Below are positions 63,961 to 64,000 of a stretch of DNA of 64,000 bases, in pieces. The translations under genes were made by a program, and so were the position numbers. This DNA is from Paraburkholderia monticola (GTDB lineage: Bacteria > Pseudomonadota > Gammaproteobacteria > Burkholderiales > Burkholderiaceae), in NCBI RefSeq assembly GCF_001580545.1, contig NZ_LRBG01000003.1, positions 124,001 through 188,000 of the forward strand, given 5' to 3'. Under the pieces are notes generated by a model. The model was not told where the DNA came from, made no database searches, and was given only the letters and a program-made list of their open reading frames with translations. Each line of letters starts with the position of its first letter. Position 1 is the first letter of the stretch.

Positions 63961-64000
63961 ATGATCAAGCAAGCGCTCATCTCCGTTTCCGATAAGTCCG
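63961..64000 (+). CDS. purH: Bifunctional AICAR transformylase/IMP cyclohydrolase, start only
   Basis: The window ends after only 13 codons (MIKQALISVSDKS) of a frame that starts at ATG 63961. This N-terminus is the typical PurH start (MGS-like domain beginning IKQALISVSDKTG), and purH follows fis in related bacteria. PurH catalyses the last two steps of purine biosynthesis to IMP. The identity rests on a very short stretch plus gene order, so I keep it moderate. Confidence 0.75.
   Translation, partial: MIKQALISVSDKS

Overview
The window is a gene-dense, strongly GC-rich bacterial chromosome segment with GC-ending codons. Gene content and order suggest a beta-proteobacterium of the Burkholderiaceae, most likely Paraburkholderia or Burkholderia: sucCD next to recX-recA, the miaB-phoH-ybeY-corC-lnt block, pepP-ubiH-dusB-fis-purH, many MHS/DHA transporters and many one-component regulators. 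This assignment is inference from gene content, not a database match. No phage, insertion sequence, CRISPR array or rRNA was seen; the only tRNA is a CAU tRNA at 9996-10072.

Layout. 1-5500 (minus strand): TerC fragment, succinyl-CoA synthetase (sucC, sucD), a DUF2889 protein, recX and recA with a perfect SOS box in the recA promoter. 5645-9909 (plus): a two-component system and an MHS-type transporter, then the tRNA with its own promoter and terminator. 10189-20281 (plus): a complete guanidine-assimilation operon. A guanidine-I (ykkC) riboswitch is followed by an ABC importer, the two carboxyguanidine deiminase subunits, a 34-codon ORF, a 1199-residue biotin carboxylase of the urea/guanidine carboxylase family, and allophanate hydrolase. 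A weak sigma-54-like element lies just upstream of the riboswitch. 20603-24913: a chemotaxis receptor, a small secreted protein, and a divergent MarR/EmrB-type pump pair with a clear dyad operator. 24939-28351: GntR regulator, D-galactonate dehydratase and a sugar-acid MFS transporter. 28497-33291: small membrane protein, CopD/CopC, a diheme c4-like and a triheme cytochrome c, and a hemolysin-III family protein.

33516-40133: rhlE helicase, a flavin-fold protein, a ferritin-like di-iron protein, an MHS transporter and a cytoplasmic gamma-glutamyltransferase-like enzyme. 40433-47212: the glycerol-3-phosphate region (glpR-type regulator, glpD, glpK, HAD phosphatase) interrupted by a small protein, a TetR regulator and a lipoprotein; no glpF is present here. 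47307-48356: ribB behind an FMN riboswitch. 48496-52037: XRE-cupin regulator, DHA1 transporter, VOC protein and a divergent LysR regulator. 52160-58829: miaB, phoH, ybeY, a ChaC-like gamma-glutamylcyclotransferase, corC and lnt. 58919-64000: glutathione S-transferase, pepP, a UbiH-type hydroxylase, dusB, fis and the start of purH.

The most coherent system is the guanidine operon. An imported guanidinium ion would be carboxylated with ATP and biotin, deiminated to allophanate, then hydrolysed to ammonium and CO2, with the pathway switched on by its own substrate through the riboswitch. The least explained items are the 34-codon ORF inside that operon, the di-iron protein at 35772-36599, the orphan cytochrome pair, and the N-terminally extended RecX.
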